A stretch of 64,000 nt of DNA from Glandiceps talaboti (taxonomy: Eukaryota > Hemichordata > Enteropneusta > Spengelidae). Position 1 is the first letter of the stretch. Each line of letters begins with the position of its first letter. Shown here piece by piece: positions 33,198-45,985 of this stretch. The notes beneath the pieces were generated by a model that did not search any database, had not been told where the DNA came from, and saw only the letters and a list, made by a program, of their open reading frames with translations. The translations under genes and the position numbers were made by a program. The stretch is taken from positions 1,831,001 through 1,895,000 of the forward strand of contig NC_135551.1 in assembly GCF_964340395.1 (NCBI RefSeq). Reading direction: 5' to 3'.

Positions 33198-33203
33198 AAT
33201 AAA
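33198..33203 (+). promoter_or_regulatory. Candidate polyadenylation signal of ADGB
   Basis: Canonical AATAAA, followed within about 25-45 bp by GT-rich sequence. Confidence 0.5.
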
Positions 33204-33285
33204 TTGATTTTTCAAGAGCAATGCTGTGTTTAGTTGTGTATATAGACCAGTTTTTGATTCCAAGATCATCATGTATCTACCCATA

Positions 33286-33602
33286 CACAGGGGGTGTTGC
33301 CCCTGCACTTCCTCCTCACGAGAATGGTTTACCCATACAATGCCATGTATTCTGTGTGCACAGGTGGTGTTGCACTTGCTACTCAGGAGAATGGTTTACC
33401 CATACAATGCCATGTATTCTGTGTGCACAGGGGGTGTTGCACTTGCTACTCAGGAGAATGGTTTACCCATACAATGCCATGTATTCTGTGTGCACAGGGG
33501 GTGTTGCACTTGCTACTCAGGAGAATGGTTTACCCATACAATGCCATGTATTCTGTGTGCACAGGGGGTGTTGCACTTGCTACTCAGGAGGATGGTTTCA
33601 CC
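33286..33602. repeat. 67-bp minisatellite, ~4.7 copies
   Basis: Unit begins ACAGGGGGTGTTGCACTTGC and continues 'tactcaggagaatggtttacccatac'. The period is not a multiple of 3, yet all three forward frames stay open across it because the unit lacks stops in every frame. The 108-134-residue frames are therefore one repeat read in rotating frames, not a gene. Confidence 0.95.
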
Positions 33603-33834
33603 TGCTATAACCTGGATTAAGGATTTATAAAACTTACAGTTTCTGTAACTGATGACATTTAGTCTTTGATCTATAAAATCACTCATAATGACAGAGGTCA
33701 ACATGCCTTTCCATCTTTTCACAATCAATGTTATTTCAAATTGTAATAATTTAAAAGACAATTTATCTGAAAAAAATAAAATGTTAGGAATCATGAATAT
33801 TCAGTATGCATAGCCTATTGAACAGTCTAAAAAT

Positions 33835-34200
33835 TGGCTTTAAAGAGTAAAAAACCTCCAGATCGTCTAGGGGAAGACCTGTAGGACCCCCTTCAGAAGA
33901 TGACATATCCCCATCTCAGGCTGTCCTCCCTACCTTTTACTGTCAAGATGCTATTAAACTTTAAAAACAACAAATTCAACCCTATGTAGTTGGTTGGTAC
34001 TGTCTTCTAAAGCTTTGAAATTATTGCCCAAAACAATCTGAATAGCCCCAAAATTGGCTTTAAGTGTCAATAAACCTCCAGATCTTCTAGGACCCCCATG
34101 AGAGATGTATATGTTCCCAATACAAAACTTTCCCTCTACCTTTTACTGTCAAGATGCTATTAAACTTCTACATGCATTATTTTTGGTGCTTATATCACTT
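33835..34200. repeat. Dispersed repeat, 'ctccagat.gtctagg..gaccccc' family
   Basis: Two diverged copies (33840-33990 and 34050-34180) share 'aaacctccagatc', 'taggaccccc' and 'ccttttactgtcaagatgctattaaact'. The same family recurs at 38785-39060 and 39160-39350. Confidence 0.75.
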
Positions 34201-34689
34201 TTTACTCCATGGCAGCCATATTTGTAGTGAACAATCATGATTTACCACATAACTCAAAAACGTTAATACACAGAGACCACACTTTGTAGTATTCATTTGT
34301 TGCCACCAAAATCTCCACTCAGTCACATAGAGTCACATAAAGTACATGAAGGGACGGACTTGTGTCTTCTACGAAGACTTGTTCGTGTATATTTATTTTT
34401 GATTTATTGATTTGTTTGTTTTTTTTGTTTGTAACATGGTTCCTGGGCTCCCTGTGAAGCCTGTAATATAGTGGTTTCACCAATTAAATTACTGCCAGAT
34501 GCAAACTGAATGTCTCAATATTTGTACCTTTCCCGATCCCCTGATATTTTAGGGTTATGCTAATACGTACAGCCATGTTTACTTAAATCAGTGTTTGTCA
34601 TGATCCAACCGACCCCATATTTCTTCTTTCTGGTGAAATTATTTTAAAAAACTACTCCCTCTATGGCAGGATTAGAAGAAATTCACAAT

Positions 34690-34811
34690 GTTACTAATGG
34701 TACACTTGTAACCCTATAAGCGCCTATCACAATGTTACCAATAGTACACTTGCGACCCTATAAGTGCCTATCACAACGTTACCGATGGTACAATTAATTG
34801 CGACCCTATAA
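34690..34811. repeat. ~44-bp array, left part (interrupted by insertion)
   Basis: Units contain 'gcgaccctataagtgcctat' and 'cacaacgttaccgatggtac'. The array resumes at 37526 after the 2.7-kb element. Confidence 0.85.
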
Positions 34812-37525
34812 GGGAGCGATCAGTTTTTACGGCCGGAGGTGGGCCGGTGACTTTTTGTTCATGTTGTACTTAAAAAAACACAATGACCCCCCCCCCCCCC
34901 ATCTGTTGACAAGAAACAGTCTTTTTGTTCTTGCAACAGACACTCTATTCTCAAAGCATAATAACACACATTGCATAGTTAATTTTACATGTTATATTTT
35001 CAGTAATTTTAAGTGTATCTGGTAAATTGCTAACCAAAATCCATTGTTTCACATGTATAAAGCTCTTTAGACAGGAACTCTATGAGAAGTATGATTGTCT
35101 GTTCACGGACATACAAAATATTCATGGTTTAGTAACCAAAAGTTCAAGGATATCTCTTAGATTTAGTGAATTATTAATATTTATTAATTCAGCTAATTAT
35201 CAAGTACAATATTATAAATGGAGTTAATATACTTGTAAACCCATGTCAATAACTGTCACACATAATGATGTACTTGCATCATATAATGAATTGTTTACAT
35301 CATATAAAGATATGTTCACATCATATAGTCACTATATTGTTTTCTTTAGACTTAACACAACTGCGGCTTTCCATACATGTACACGTTTGCACTCCTCAAG
35401 GCACTTGTTTGTCCTGTGCATAATTGTTCAGCTTAATCATGGCACTGACTCAAAACTCCAACCCCCCCCCATTCATTGCCCACACTGCTAATTTTAACCA
35501 AGATTTTTGAAAGGTTTTGAATAATGAAATGTGATAAATGTCATTGGTTTCAGAATAGAAATTAAAAAATGTCATAAAAATGTTTTCTGACACTACAGCA
35601 GTTTCTAAACTAGATTATTAATTCAATTCACTTACTATTGGCTATGTTGTCCAGTATATTGCTGGCAACATGATAGCCTTGAAAATAAATACATTCTAAT
35701 ACCAAGGAAATGTAATATTATGATCTGCTGACAAAATTTTACTCACAGTATACAGTCACTCAATGTGGATACTAGATATTCCAGGGGAGATGTAAAATCT
35801 AATTTTCCTCCTAACTTTGCACCGTGTCAGTACTATAGAAGTCCTGGCTACAGTAAGTAGCCCTTTACTTGATCATCATCAAACAAGTCTGTGTTTATAA
35901 CTTTGTTTATCAGTCATTCACATAATATATATTCTCTGAGAATCTGATTGATATTGTGTTCACCTTGGAATATATTTCTTTCTTGGGGTAGTTTATGGTG
36001 TAAAACAATAACAAGACAAAAGGGGGTTTCACATGTAGCCTGGTAACATGTATTAAACTTGGTGATGGTCACTGGTATCAGAGAAGAAGTGAAACATAAA
36101 CACAGAAAAGTTATTTTTGATAAGACATGTAGTTGGTACTATAGCTATGCCAAGTAACAGTTCAATAGTTTGTACATGTATGATAAATCAACATATTAGG
36201 GGTGAGATCAGTAGGTAACAAAACTAATTCTTTTAGTAGTCTTGGTCCCATCCCCTTCTAACTAAATTGGTAAAATTGTTGCACACAGCACAATCAATTT
36301 CAAATCAGTATGTAGTATTATGTAGTGCTATGAATACAAAGCCAGTATGTAGTGAGGAAAAAAAGCTTTTTTATTGGCACAATAATGTATTTTAGTGCCA
36401 TGCATAACAATTTTTTTTCCCATTTTCTGACATTTTTAGAATTGTTTGTATTGGGTTACAAAACAGATTTCATTATAAAAGACCTCCTCTCACCCCACCC
36501 AACATTAAAAGAATTTAGTTTTTACCCTACATTGAACTATTGATCTCAACCATAAATCAATTTGGGACTTCTAATGGAGATGGTTGTAGTTATCATACAT
36601 TATATGTACAAAAATGTATAGGAACTAGACTAACTATACACATGGACATTGAATATCCAATATCTAGACACAGGCTGGGTCAGGCACTTTCAGTCACAGT
36701 GTTTGCCACATATTATTTCAAAGTGTCCTAAATTGGTTATGTTTGTACACAATTCCACATGTTCAGGTCAATGGAGGAACAGATTTTAGAGCCAGTAAAT
36801 CCAGTAAATCTTAAGTTATTTTATTTCTTATGTGTTACATATACAGCTACACAAGCAAGTTTTTGTACCACAAGATGACACAGTGCAACTCATGGCGTGC
36901 AATATTGAGAAGTAATTTCTAACAAATAACTGTTGCTTAAAGGTGGCCATGGTGCAGTGTTGTGACACCATACCATATGTATTGGATGTATCAAGAGACA
37001 GAGTTTATGTTATATTTGAATGTATATTTATAGCTATTTGTTTATGGTTTATTTTATGCACATACATTTATTTGTTTAATAGCTCGCACAGCACCCACAA
37101 GCAGCAGCATAGCGGGTCAATGACTAGTACGCATGCGCGTCCTATATACTATGCGATGTTTTTTTTGGTGGTTTTACCCAAGTATGCATTGTGGTACAAT
37201 GACTACGCATGCGCGTTCTATGTACGATGTGCAATCTCCATGCCGAGAGCGCTATCTATGATATCATCGTGAGGCAGCCGCTCACAAATGAATCTACCCA
37301 GCTGTGCGAGCTTAGGGGCTTTGGCCTAGTTATGATATTATATGTATGGACATTTAAGTACAGGAGCGTGGCTCATGATTTTGTTTAGTTGAAAACAAGG
37401 TGACCTCCCTTTATTCACTTCGTAAAAATGATGACACCCCCCCCCCCCTCTTTGAGTCCCAAATTAAGGTGACCCCCCCCCCCTCTGATTTGCCCCCCCC
37501 CCGGCCGTAAAAACTGTTCGCTCCC
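34812..37525. mobile_element. 2.7-kb TIR DNA element with TAA target duplication
   Basis: Left end GGGAGCGATCAGTTTTTACG (the match continues to 34836) and right end 37501-37525 are inverted repeats of 25 bp with one mismatch. TAA at 34809-34811 and at 37526-37528 is the 3-bp target duplication. Removing the element restores 'ccctataagcgcctatcac', exactly the unit of the interrupted array. A TAA target and a GGG start fit PIF/Harbinger-type elements. No transposase is recognised inside, so the copy is non-autonomous. C-runs lie next to both ends; a two-copy segment with ACGCATGCGCG lies at 37129 and 37205. Confidence 0.9.
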
Positions 37526-37612
37526 TAAGCGCCTATCACAACGTTATCGATGGCACAATAGCGACCCTATAAATAAGTGCCTATCACAACATTACCGATG
37601 GTACAATATAGG
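37526..37612. repeat. ~44-bp array, right part
   Basis: Continuation of the array at 34690-34811: 'aagcgcctatcacaacgttatcgatggcac' and one further copy. Confidence 0.85.
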
Positions 37613-38780
37613 GTTATATATAGGGTTTCCAACTGATGTTCAAAACATGCTTGTTGGGTAAGGCTACGAAATTCCAACGTTCCTGTGAACAACAACTAGC
37701 TCTAAGTGTTCCAATCATCTCATGAGAACAACTATCCAGGACCACTTACGACAGCGTGATTATTTTGATCGTCAACTGATCCAGTTAATACACCATTGAA
37801 GGACATCCGAGCCATGGATAAATTAATACCATTAAGACAACAGTTCACCAACTCAACCGCAAGTTATACACCAACTTAGTAGCTTGTAAGCAGGGAAAGT
37901 TGGATGTTCTTAGTAAAGGATGGACCATTTATCCTGGGGAGGGCTTGGAAGATTTCGGGGGGGGGAGGATGCCAAATGTAGTTGCTTGAAGAAAAAAAAT
38001 CCGGATCTGAGTGGGTGATGGAAAAAAAGATGGACCACTGCTGCTAGAACAAAAATGTCTTGGCAGGGAAATGATGCACAGGTTCGAGTGTACTGTTCAA
38101 CCTGCTCGTACCTCTCCAACCAGGACACTTGTCAGATCATGACAAACATTTTCAAACACATGTCAAGGACCAGTCAGTTTCGTTAGCCTGTGGTACATAT
38201 ATATATTTGTTCTTGTCTCTGTTTCTTTCATAAATTTTTTAAATATTACTTCATGTAAGGGTTCAAACATAACTATACATAAAATTATACATATACATGT
38301 ATTACGTAGCTACCACACTAGTTACAGAACATGCCATGTAAATGTTTGGCTGTTTCACAATCAGTTTTTCACTTATCTTACACTTTGGGGCAAAAGTGAA
38401 CTTGAAGGTTTTGTAATGGTAGTCTTCATACTATTGGATAGTTTATAAAAGAACTTAATCTAAATTGTTCTAGTCTCTTCAGTATGAATTTGTCAGAAGG
38501 GATGAATATACATTCTATTTCGGACACTACATGTATCGACACTATACAAATCAAATTCAAGTTTCTATTGTACACTAGGCATGACCTCCTAAAGTGCTCT
38601 AACATACCAGTGACTTTACTATACATGCAATATCAATGCCCCTATACCAATGTTACAGGCCCATTTTTATAACATGGAAAACTTATTTTTAAAAGTTATG
38701 TTTACTTTAGTTTTTCGAAGCTTGGCAATATTACCTCAGAGGCTATGAATAACCTAAAAATTGCCTAAATAGAAACAAAA
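37613..38780. other. Intergenic, unique sequence
   Basis: No gene, array or RNA recognised. Short open frames on both strands (for example near 38426-38672) lack splice sites and protein-like composition. Confidence 0.5.
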
Positions 38781-38784
38781 AACT

Positions 38785-39221
38785 CCAGATATGCCAGGGG
38801 GGGGGGAACCTCTTGGACTCCCTCACCCCAGAGGCCACTCATTCGTTAAACCATGGGTGGTGTTATACTTCCATGGTTAAACCAACAATAAGATTCGCCA
38901 AAATTGGTAAAAAACAAAACAAAACAAAACTTCAATTCAAAAGCGTCTAGGGGGAGACCCCCTAGGACCCCCATAAGAGGTAGACATGTCCCAGTCTCAA
39001 ATCAAAGTTCTTCCCTCCACCTCTTACTGTTAAGATACTATGAAACTTTATTTCAAAAATGTTTCAACCTTATGTAGTTGCTTTTTATATGTTAGAGCTG
39101 TCTTGTAAAGCTTGCAAATTATTGTCTGAAAGTGTCTGTGAATAGCCTGAAAATTGGCTTTAAGAGTTGAAATCCTCCAGGACTTCTAGGGGGAGACCCC
39201 CTAGAACCCCCCCCCTACACA

Positions 39222-39285
<64 letters not shown>

Positions 39286-39360
39286 AAAAAACCAAACAAA
39301 CAAACAAACAAAAAGAGGTGGACATATCCCAATCTCAAAAGCTCTTCCAGCTTAGGGTGA
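38785..39360. repeat. Further copies of the 'ctagggggagaccccctagga' family, with (CA)n
   Basis: Copies at about 38785-38830, 38930-39060 and 39170-39350. The hairpin CTAGGGGGAGACCCCCTAG occurs at 38948-38966 and 39188-39206. A (CA)n tract at 39217-39281 splits the last copy. Confidence 0.8.
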
Positions 39361-40571
39361 CCTTTTTTCTTTTTTTTTCTCATCTCCAGTGGAATAGTCA
39401 GGCGGGGCGGGCGGGCGAAATAAAATAAAAAGGGGGGGGGGGGCAAGAAAAAAATCTGTATTTTTTCCGTTCTATTCTCTGTCCTTTCTGTCCTGTCAGT
39501 CGCTCTACGTACAACCTCTTTGCTCTTCTCTTTATTGAATTCCTTGTTACAGGCCTCTTTCCTTCATTTTAGCAAGGTTGACAAGTTCGTAGAACAACTT
39601 TGTAAGAAGATGAATACTTATCATCCTGATGGGTGTATATCTGTAGCCATGAACTATTGTGTGATTTTATCAGGAGTACTAATACATTCGTCCTATTAAT
39701 CAAAGCTAACAATTTTTTTCAAGTTATCCAATTTGAACTTCAGTATTGCGTGATTGTCATCAGTGTGCTAGAGGAATTTTCATTCATATAAAATCATTAC
39801 TTCTATGAAACATTTTTCTTCAGTGTGAACTTGTCAAAATAATCCACCAGATAACTGTAAACATTTCTAGAACTCAGAACTCCTTTTGGATTTACTGTTT
39901 AAAAGTAATTAAAAGTAATAATGTAAACATTGGAACGTTACGCATGTCATGGGTCATGAAACGCATTACCATTACGGAGTCGGTCATTTCCCCGATGATA
40001 CAACTGATTTAAAGCTAAAAATTGGTCAAGAAATTTTTTCTTTAGGAATGGAGTATGACTTTTACCAATTTTAAGCATAATTTTGAAAATGATAGAAATA
40101 TTCTGAACTATTATTACATTGCAGCAAAATGTACCGCGCGACGGCATTAATTTCGAGCCCTGCGTCTGTTGGATAGATATTAAAAGTGGTTTCGTGTATT
40201 ACCATTAGTCAGATAGTAAGCTTAGATGTTTACACTGGTTATGGAAATATGTTAATTTGGCCACAGACAACTAAGAAGAGTTGTCTGTGATTTGGCAAAT
40301 ACCCAACCAGTTTCTTCTAGCTGTACACTAATTAATTCAAAGTTGGTATTAAAACTTGAATAACAATGATAACGGTGGGAATAAGACAAACAGACAGAGA
40401 AAACGATCGTTTTGATGGTAATATGTTATAATTAAAACTTTATTAACTTGAGATGTAGAGTAAAACAATAATAACATTATAAAGCCGGCAATCGCGAAAA
40501 AACCACCAAATTATATATTCGCCCTGGTCTGTATGAGTCACGCCAAAGTTGGTATTTTTATAAGTGTAACC

Positions 40572-40611
<40 letters not shown>

Positions 40612-41840
40612 CTCTTTTTTCCATGGAAACTATGGGTCGGTATAATTAAAAAAAAAATCATCTTTGTCTCTCCTTTATGGGAAGCCGTTCAGGCCAAAAA
40701 TATTTTTTTATTTCAGCTGTAGTATTTTATATTTTTCGTACTTACAAACTAATTTTAAGAGTTTATGTACTTTTATTCCATCTCCTTTCCCTCCTTTCAA
40801 TCATCTTTTTATTGGATTCCTGGAAACAAGCCCTTTCTCAGCTTCTCTTACACTCAGCCACCCCCCCCCCCCCCGGGCCCCCAATATTATTAAAGAAATG
40901 CTCTGTTCGTGAACAAGTGTCGTTGCTGCCATGACTGTAGATGATGTCGACAGACACAGTATCGGTGTCGAGAAACTTGTTTATTCTTGTCAGAGAGGAC
41001 GCTATTTCGCAACATATCAATCAAGGGCGGGCGAAAATTATAAGAACAGTTATTTTGAAAAATTGTTATTAGTCATTACTAACCTAGAGGGCCTTTCCAC
41101 GTTTTAAATGAGACACACAGACATATCACTTCCGCTCTATCAGTATCAAGAACAAGACTATAAGCTGTAGTATTGATACTAAAACCAATTTTATAGTGGT
41201 GTATCCATTGTACTAACGATAGGAGTGTGGAGTGAATAAGGTACGTTGGTTATACCTTATTGAATTTGTTGGATATAATCATCGGGCCAAAGTGTTGTAA
41301 AATTTCTGTTTTGCATGACCAAAACAAACTATGTCGAATTCATCGCTGTCATCAATGTAATGCAAATGTCACGAGAAATCTGTCTCCTTCTTAATTTCAA
41401 TATTATCTGCTTGTCCCTTACAATGGCTCGTCATATGCGACATTTCACACCATATACTGCATATCAGTAGTAGATTTTACGCTAAAATGATGACGGGCGT
41501 GGTTCACGACCCGTTGGCACTCACTGCGACTCACGCCGGTGAAGGTGTGGATGCGTGTATCGGTGTCTTGATGGAAACATGAGGGTTATGCTCGAAATTA
41601 ACTTTTTTAGTTGGTACTTTTTAAAACTTGTAGTCAACAGGGAAGATTTGGTTGTCATTTTTTTCAGCATTTAATCATTTATGCATAAACAAAACATCAT
41701 AAGTAATAAATATTCTCATAACACCTGAGTTTTTTTCATGAAATTAGTGACATTCATATTATGCAAACATTTGACCTGTCCTAAAATACTACATGTAATA
41801 TCGTACTAGTATCATCGTAAGTAAATATCATATAAATGAT
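39361..41840. other. Intergenic: simple-sequence runs, no gene
   Basis: Contains G-runs (39432-39443), a poly-A tract of about 33 at 40577-40609, a poly-C tract at 40861-40874 and otherwise unique AT-rich sequence. The motif AATTTCGAGCCCTG at 40148-40161 recurs at 42769-42782, hinting at an old dispersed repeat. No coding exon seen. Confidence 0.5.
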
Positions 41841-41906
41841 TATTGTGTGTACCAAGCTCTTATTTTGCAATGGCATAACATGTACATAATAAATATACAC
41901 ATTCAG

Positions 41907-41907
<1 letters not shown>

Positions 41908-41983
<76 letters not shown>

Positions 41984-42000
41984 TAAACACCCCCCCCCTA

Positions 42001-42042
<42 letters not shown>
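41908..42042. repeat. (CA)n microsatellite
   Basis: Two CA tracts separated by a short C-rich block. The Thr/His frame over it is spurious. Confidence 0.97.
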
Positions 42043-42044
<2 letters not shown>

Positions 42045-43317
42045 AAACAGTTACTGGCCTCAAACATATATACAGGACGGGACTGAGAGATTGACAGAAA
42101 TGCACTTCAAAACGCTAACTAAATCGCTAGTCACATAGCAAAATTAAGTACTTTCCATGTTGTAGTTTATTTCACTGAATCAACTATGGTGTGACTTACA
42201 CATAATGATTAGTGGCTCATTCCATTTCGGGTGTGTGGGTTGCTTGTCAAACTTATAACATAAATGCTCTCAAATCTGAGCATTTATGCTATTTATTGTT
42301 ATTTACTTTGTAAAAGATAAAACGTCATACAATCAAAAATACACACGGTCACCATCAATTTCATTTTCCCTTAAATTAACAAATAACCTGCTATGACCCA
42401 ACCCTAGAGAGAAATGGTACGTGCCAAGGCAAGGTCCTGTCAAATCTTATCTGTGTTGTGTTTGAGTAGACGCTATGGCGTTTGTAACATCACATATAAC
42501 TTAATAAGCTACATGTATTTGTTTAATTTTACCAAGCCACTGTTCTTTATTACAAAGCAAGCAATATCAAACATGCCAGTCGTATCTAATCACATGTAGC
42601 TTTAGAGTCTAGCGCTCACGCTACATCGCCAGCTTGTCAGCAGGCCTTCCATGCATACGGTGGGTTGGCGTTCCCAGGATTTTCGTGTTAGTTAAGGATG
42701 ACTACCAGTTTTCGAACTTGGTAGTCATTTTGGAAAAACTGGTAGTCAATTGACGCGAGACTACCGCTAATTTCGAGCCCTGATGGAAAGCATTTGTTTA
42801 CGATTTACTTTTAGCATGTATTAAGAAATCTCAACATGCATGTGCAAGCATATATAATTACAGAGTGTCTAGTGACCGGCGCCTGTCACCAGCATGGTAT
42901 AATGTATGCTCAAGATTTTTTCGGCATCACTTCGATGTGTATTGTATGAAAAGTACACGCTTGTTACCTTGTAAAAATGATTGCCTACGTACACGGAGTC
43001 GACAGATCTTTCAAAAGATGTCTAAAACGTGAGCAAACGTGATACTGAGATGACGCAGGAACAGTTACCTCCAGGAGGTTACACAACATATCGTTGGCCG
43101 ATACATGTATTTGTATTTTTTCGACCTAAACCAGTTAAGTTCTACATCGCTTTGTAATGTTATTGTTGCATTGTAAAGATTCAGTTTGCTTCATCATACA
43201 TTGTAGTTGTAGTATTTTTTCAATTTTTTAGTTCTCAATTAACTTGTCATGATATATCTTGCTTGTTTTGCTGTTAGAGACTACAGGAGGGAATCAAGTA
43301 TCACTGCTATATTGAAC
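42043..43317. other. Intergenic, unique sequence
   Basis: No gene or array recognised. At about 42695-42785 there is a repeat-like block ('actaccagttttcgaacttggtagtcattttgg') related in style to 49700-49815. Confidence 0.45.
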
Positions 43318-45140
43318 CATAGACCCTCCACCAACTGGATAAGCAACTGCAGTATTTCCTTTGAAGCGATGTGCGTTTGCATACATTATGTATGATTAAT
43401 CCGATTACGTATAGCGGTAATGCAGACTTTCTGTCTGGGGTGTAAAAACCTCACAACGCTACCTAAATCGTACGTAAAATCTCACAAAAGACGAGAAGAG
43501 TTTATACGCAGTTATGCTAATTTATGTTGATAACCACAACACATCATGGCATGGCATGCCGTCTTCCAGTGAGGATCATGAATTTTCTGGTGTCTTTGAC
43601 GATGGTTTTTGATTTTTGTCAGCAATGTATACACAGGGAAGGACTTGATAGTTGAACGAGTGGATAGCAGCATTCATACTGTCGTACGCCATGTTTATAG
43701 GCAACACGAAGTACTTTCCTCTCCGCTAAATGGGTTCCCATGCCACAATTGCATCGTCCGAAGATACGTTATATCATGAAGCCATACAAAATCATGTAAA
43801 TGATAATGTACAATTATGAAGAAAATATGGATTTTTTCAATACGTAGACAGGCCGATAGTGGCCAAACTTATGCGACAAGCGTGAGAAAGATCGGAAGTT
43901 TAGATACAAATCTACAATTCAGCTTCTTTTGCCCAGACTATCGCATGAGACATTTTTAAATCAATGCCTGCCTCTAGAATTTGAAGAATGAATGTACAGT
44001 TTTGTGAAACACATAATCGATCGAACTGGTGTGTATATGAATTTCATACATTTCTACAATGCCAAGTATTTTTATGCCATTTTTTAATAGCCCTACATAA
44101 CACATTGGCACATGTACTACGCTCATGAACATAAAAGATTTGTACTTTTCAACTCAAAGAAGTCAAAAATGGGTTACAATTCATTCAAATATTAAAATTG
44201 AACCACAACTTGAAAGGTAATCTGCGTAAATACAATCTCTCAAGTCAAAGTTGGAGTACTTCTCATTTTCTCAGTTAGTTCGTCATGGATTGGCTGAGAA
44301 CGATGTAAGGTTTCAAATTCCGCAAAGACAATCGACTAGCAACCAGAAATTTGAAGTCTAGTACTCTAGTATGTTTTGGAGACGTGTCTTTGACGAAATG
44401 TATCGTTGTCTGTGAATACATCATCCGTGACAATAGAGGTAAAATGGCAACCATGCATTGGATGTTTACGTTTTATTTCGATGTAGTTGTGATAACATGC
44501 CTCCTCCTGATCAATGAAAACAGCCTAAAATATTAAAACGTGATAAAAAGCATCAATAAATAGACTCAAAATTTCATGAATCATTTCTGACTGAGAGAAA
44601 TCGGGTAACTAATGAAACACTACTCAAAACGTACTGCAACAATCACAAGCAATGGACAGCTTATGTAATCAATTCATCTTTTCATGCCATAGAACAACAA
44701 AATACACGACAAGACTATAGGGTCGTTCTCACTAGAGCCTTTTCGACGGTGTTGACAACGTTATTTATATCAATTTATGTCAACACCGTCGGAAAAAACG
44801 TGTCAGAACAGTTGACAACGTTGCTACAACGGCGGAGATTAACGCCGGTGTAAACAGCTGGACCTGCAACGGTGCGCCGACGCAAATTCCTCCAAACGTA
44901 GCGTGTGATGACGGCGTAAATGTCCTCTCGCGACGACATTCGTCTATATAACCACCTCTGACCTTTACTTCTGATCAGTGTTCACAAGGCCAACGACTGA
45001 TACAGATGGGATGGCAGAACAACGTGCGACTCCTATCATTATCATATAAGCTCTATTCACTGGCGTTAAAGCATTGTTCAGAAAGCCAAACAGCATGAAC
45101 ATGAAACGCATGGTCGATCGCCTACGGCGTCGTTCAAAAT

Positions 45141-45985
45141 TCCTTGTATTATTATTTATTATTTAATTTCTTAAAAAGCGCACTACACTACATCTCAGTG
45201 CTCTTTACATAACGAAAAAGATTGCATATAAAAGGTACCGATTAATAAAATACTAAAAAAAATGCCATACAATAAAGTACTACAATGCGTCATGCAAAAA
45301 AAAAATATGGGGAAAAAATAATTAAAATGCCATAAACAAAGCGGAGAGAAAAAAATTAAAATCTTACACTCCATAATGAACTTTAAAAAGATGGGTTTTC
45401 AGGGTGTGTTTAAAAGATTCAATAGAACAATTAGGAGTGATTTTAAAAGGTAGTTTATTCCATAGGATTGGTGCTGCGATGGAAAAGGCACGGAAACCAT
45501 AGTTTTTGGTTGTTGTGTTGGTGTCGTGTCTTGATAAAAGTAATCCTTCCGATGAACGAAGTGTGCGCCTAGGAACTCTGATGTCTATTAGCGAGCATAG
45601 ATAATCTGGACATTTGCCGGAGATAATTTTATATGTCAGGAGAATGATCTTGAATTGAATTCGTTTCTCAACAGGCAGCCGATGTAAATTACGTAGAACA
45701 GGTGTTATGTGATCGAATTTCTTTGTACAGGTAATGAGTCGTGCAGCGGCGTTCTGTACAGATTGTATCTTTTGAAATTGGTAGTTGTTGATTCCGTATA
45801 GCATAGTATTGCAGTAATCTAGTCGCGATGTGACAAACGCATGTATTAACTTCTCCGCTGTTGGAACGTCGATCAAGCAACGGATTTTGCCAATCCTGTA
45901 TAATGCAAAGTATGCTGATTTGCAGATGTTATTTACTTGACTTGTCATGAAACCATCCGAATCTAACATGACACCAAGATTTTGG
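45141..45985 (-). mobile_element. 5'-truncated non-LTR retrotransposon (CR1/L2-like 3' end)
   Basis: Minus strand. It contains the C-terminal reverse-transcriptase frame (45364-45985) and a 3' tail ending in 'gagcactgagatgtagtgtagtgcgctttt' and an ATT-rich simple repeat (45144-45185). That is the style of CR1/L2/Rex-type LINE 3' ends. The 5' side stops abruptly near 45985, as expected for incomplete reverse transcription. Confidence 0.82.
45364..45969 (-). pseudogene. Reverse transcriptase C-terminal fragment
   Basis: A 201-residue open frame from the internal Met (the frame continues upstream as YQNLGV to the truncation). It shows the post-catalytic region of CR1/Jockey-type reverse transcriptases: FVTSRLDYCNTMLYGI, IQSVQNAAARLIT, HWLPV-like HRLPVEKRIQFKI, RTLRSS, YGFRAFSIAAPILWNKLP, and SFKHTLKTHLF near the end. 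The catalytic YADD box and the endonuclease are missing, so it is inactive. No internal stop, which suggests a fairly recent insertion. Confidence 0.93.

Larger units (their letters stand above)
31280..33220 (+). other. ADGB: Probable ADGB 3' UTR
   Basis: From the stop codon to a canonical AATAAA at 33198-33203, followed by a GT-rich stretch (33221-33240) as expected downstream of a cleavage site. It contains a (TTTG)n tract at 31481-31518, a dispersed-repeat copy near 31600-31730 and two minisatellites. The end is inferred; an earlier non-canonical site is possible. Confidence 0.5.

Noticed and set aside
33221-33630. Three overlapping 108-134-codon forward frames (CHVFCVHRGCCTCYSG-type repeats)
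   Set aside because: All three frames are the same 67-bp repeat rotated through its frames, located downstream of the ADGB polyadenylation signal.
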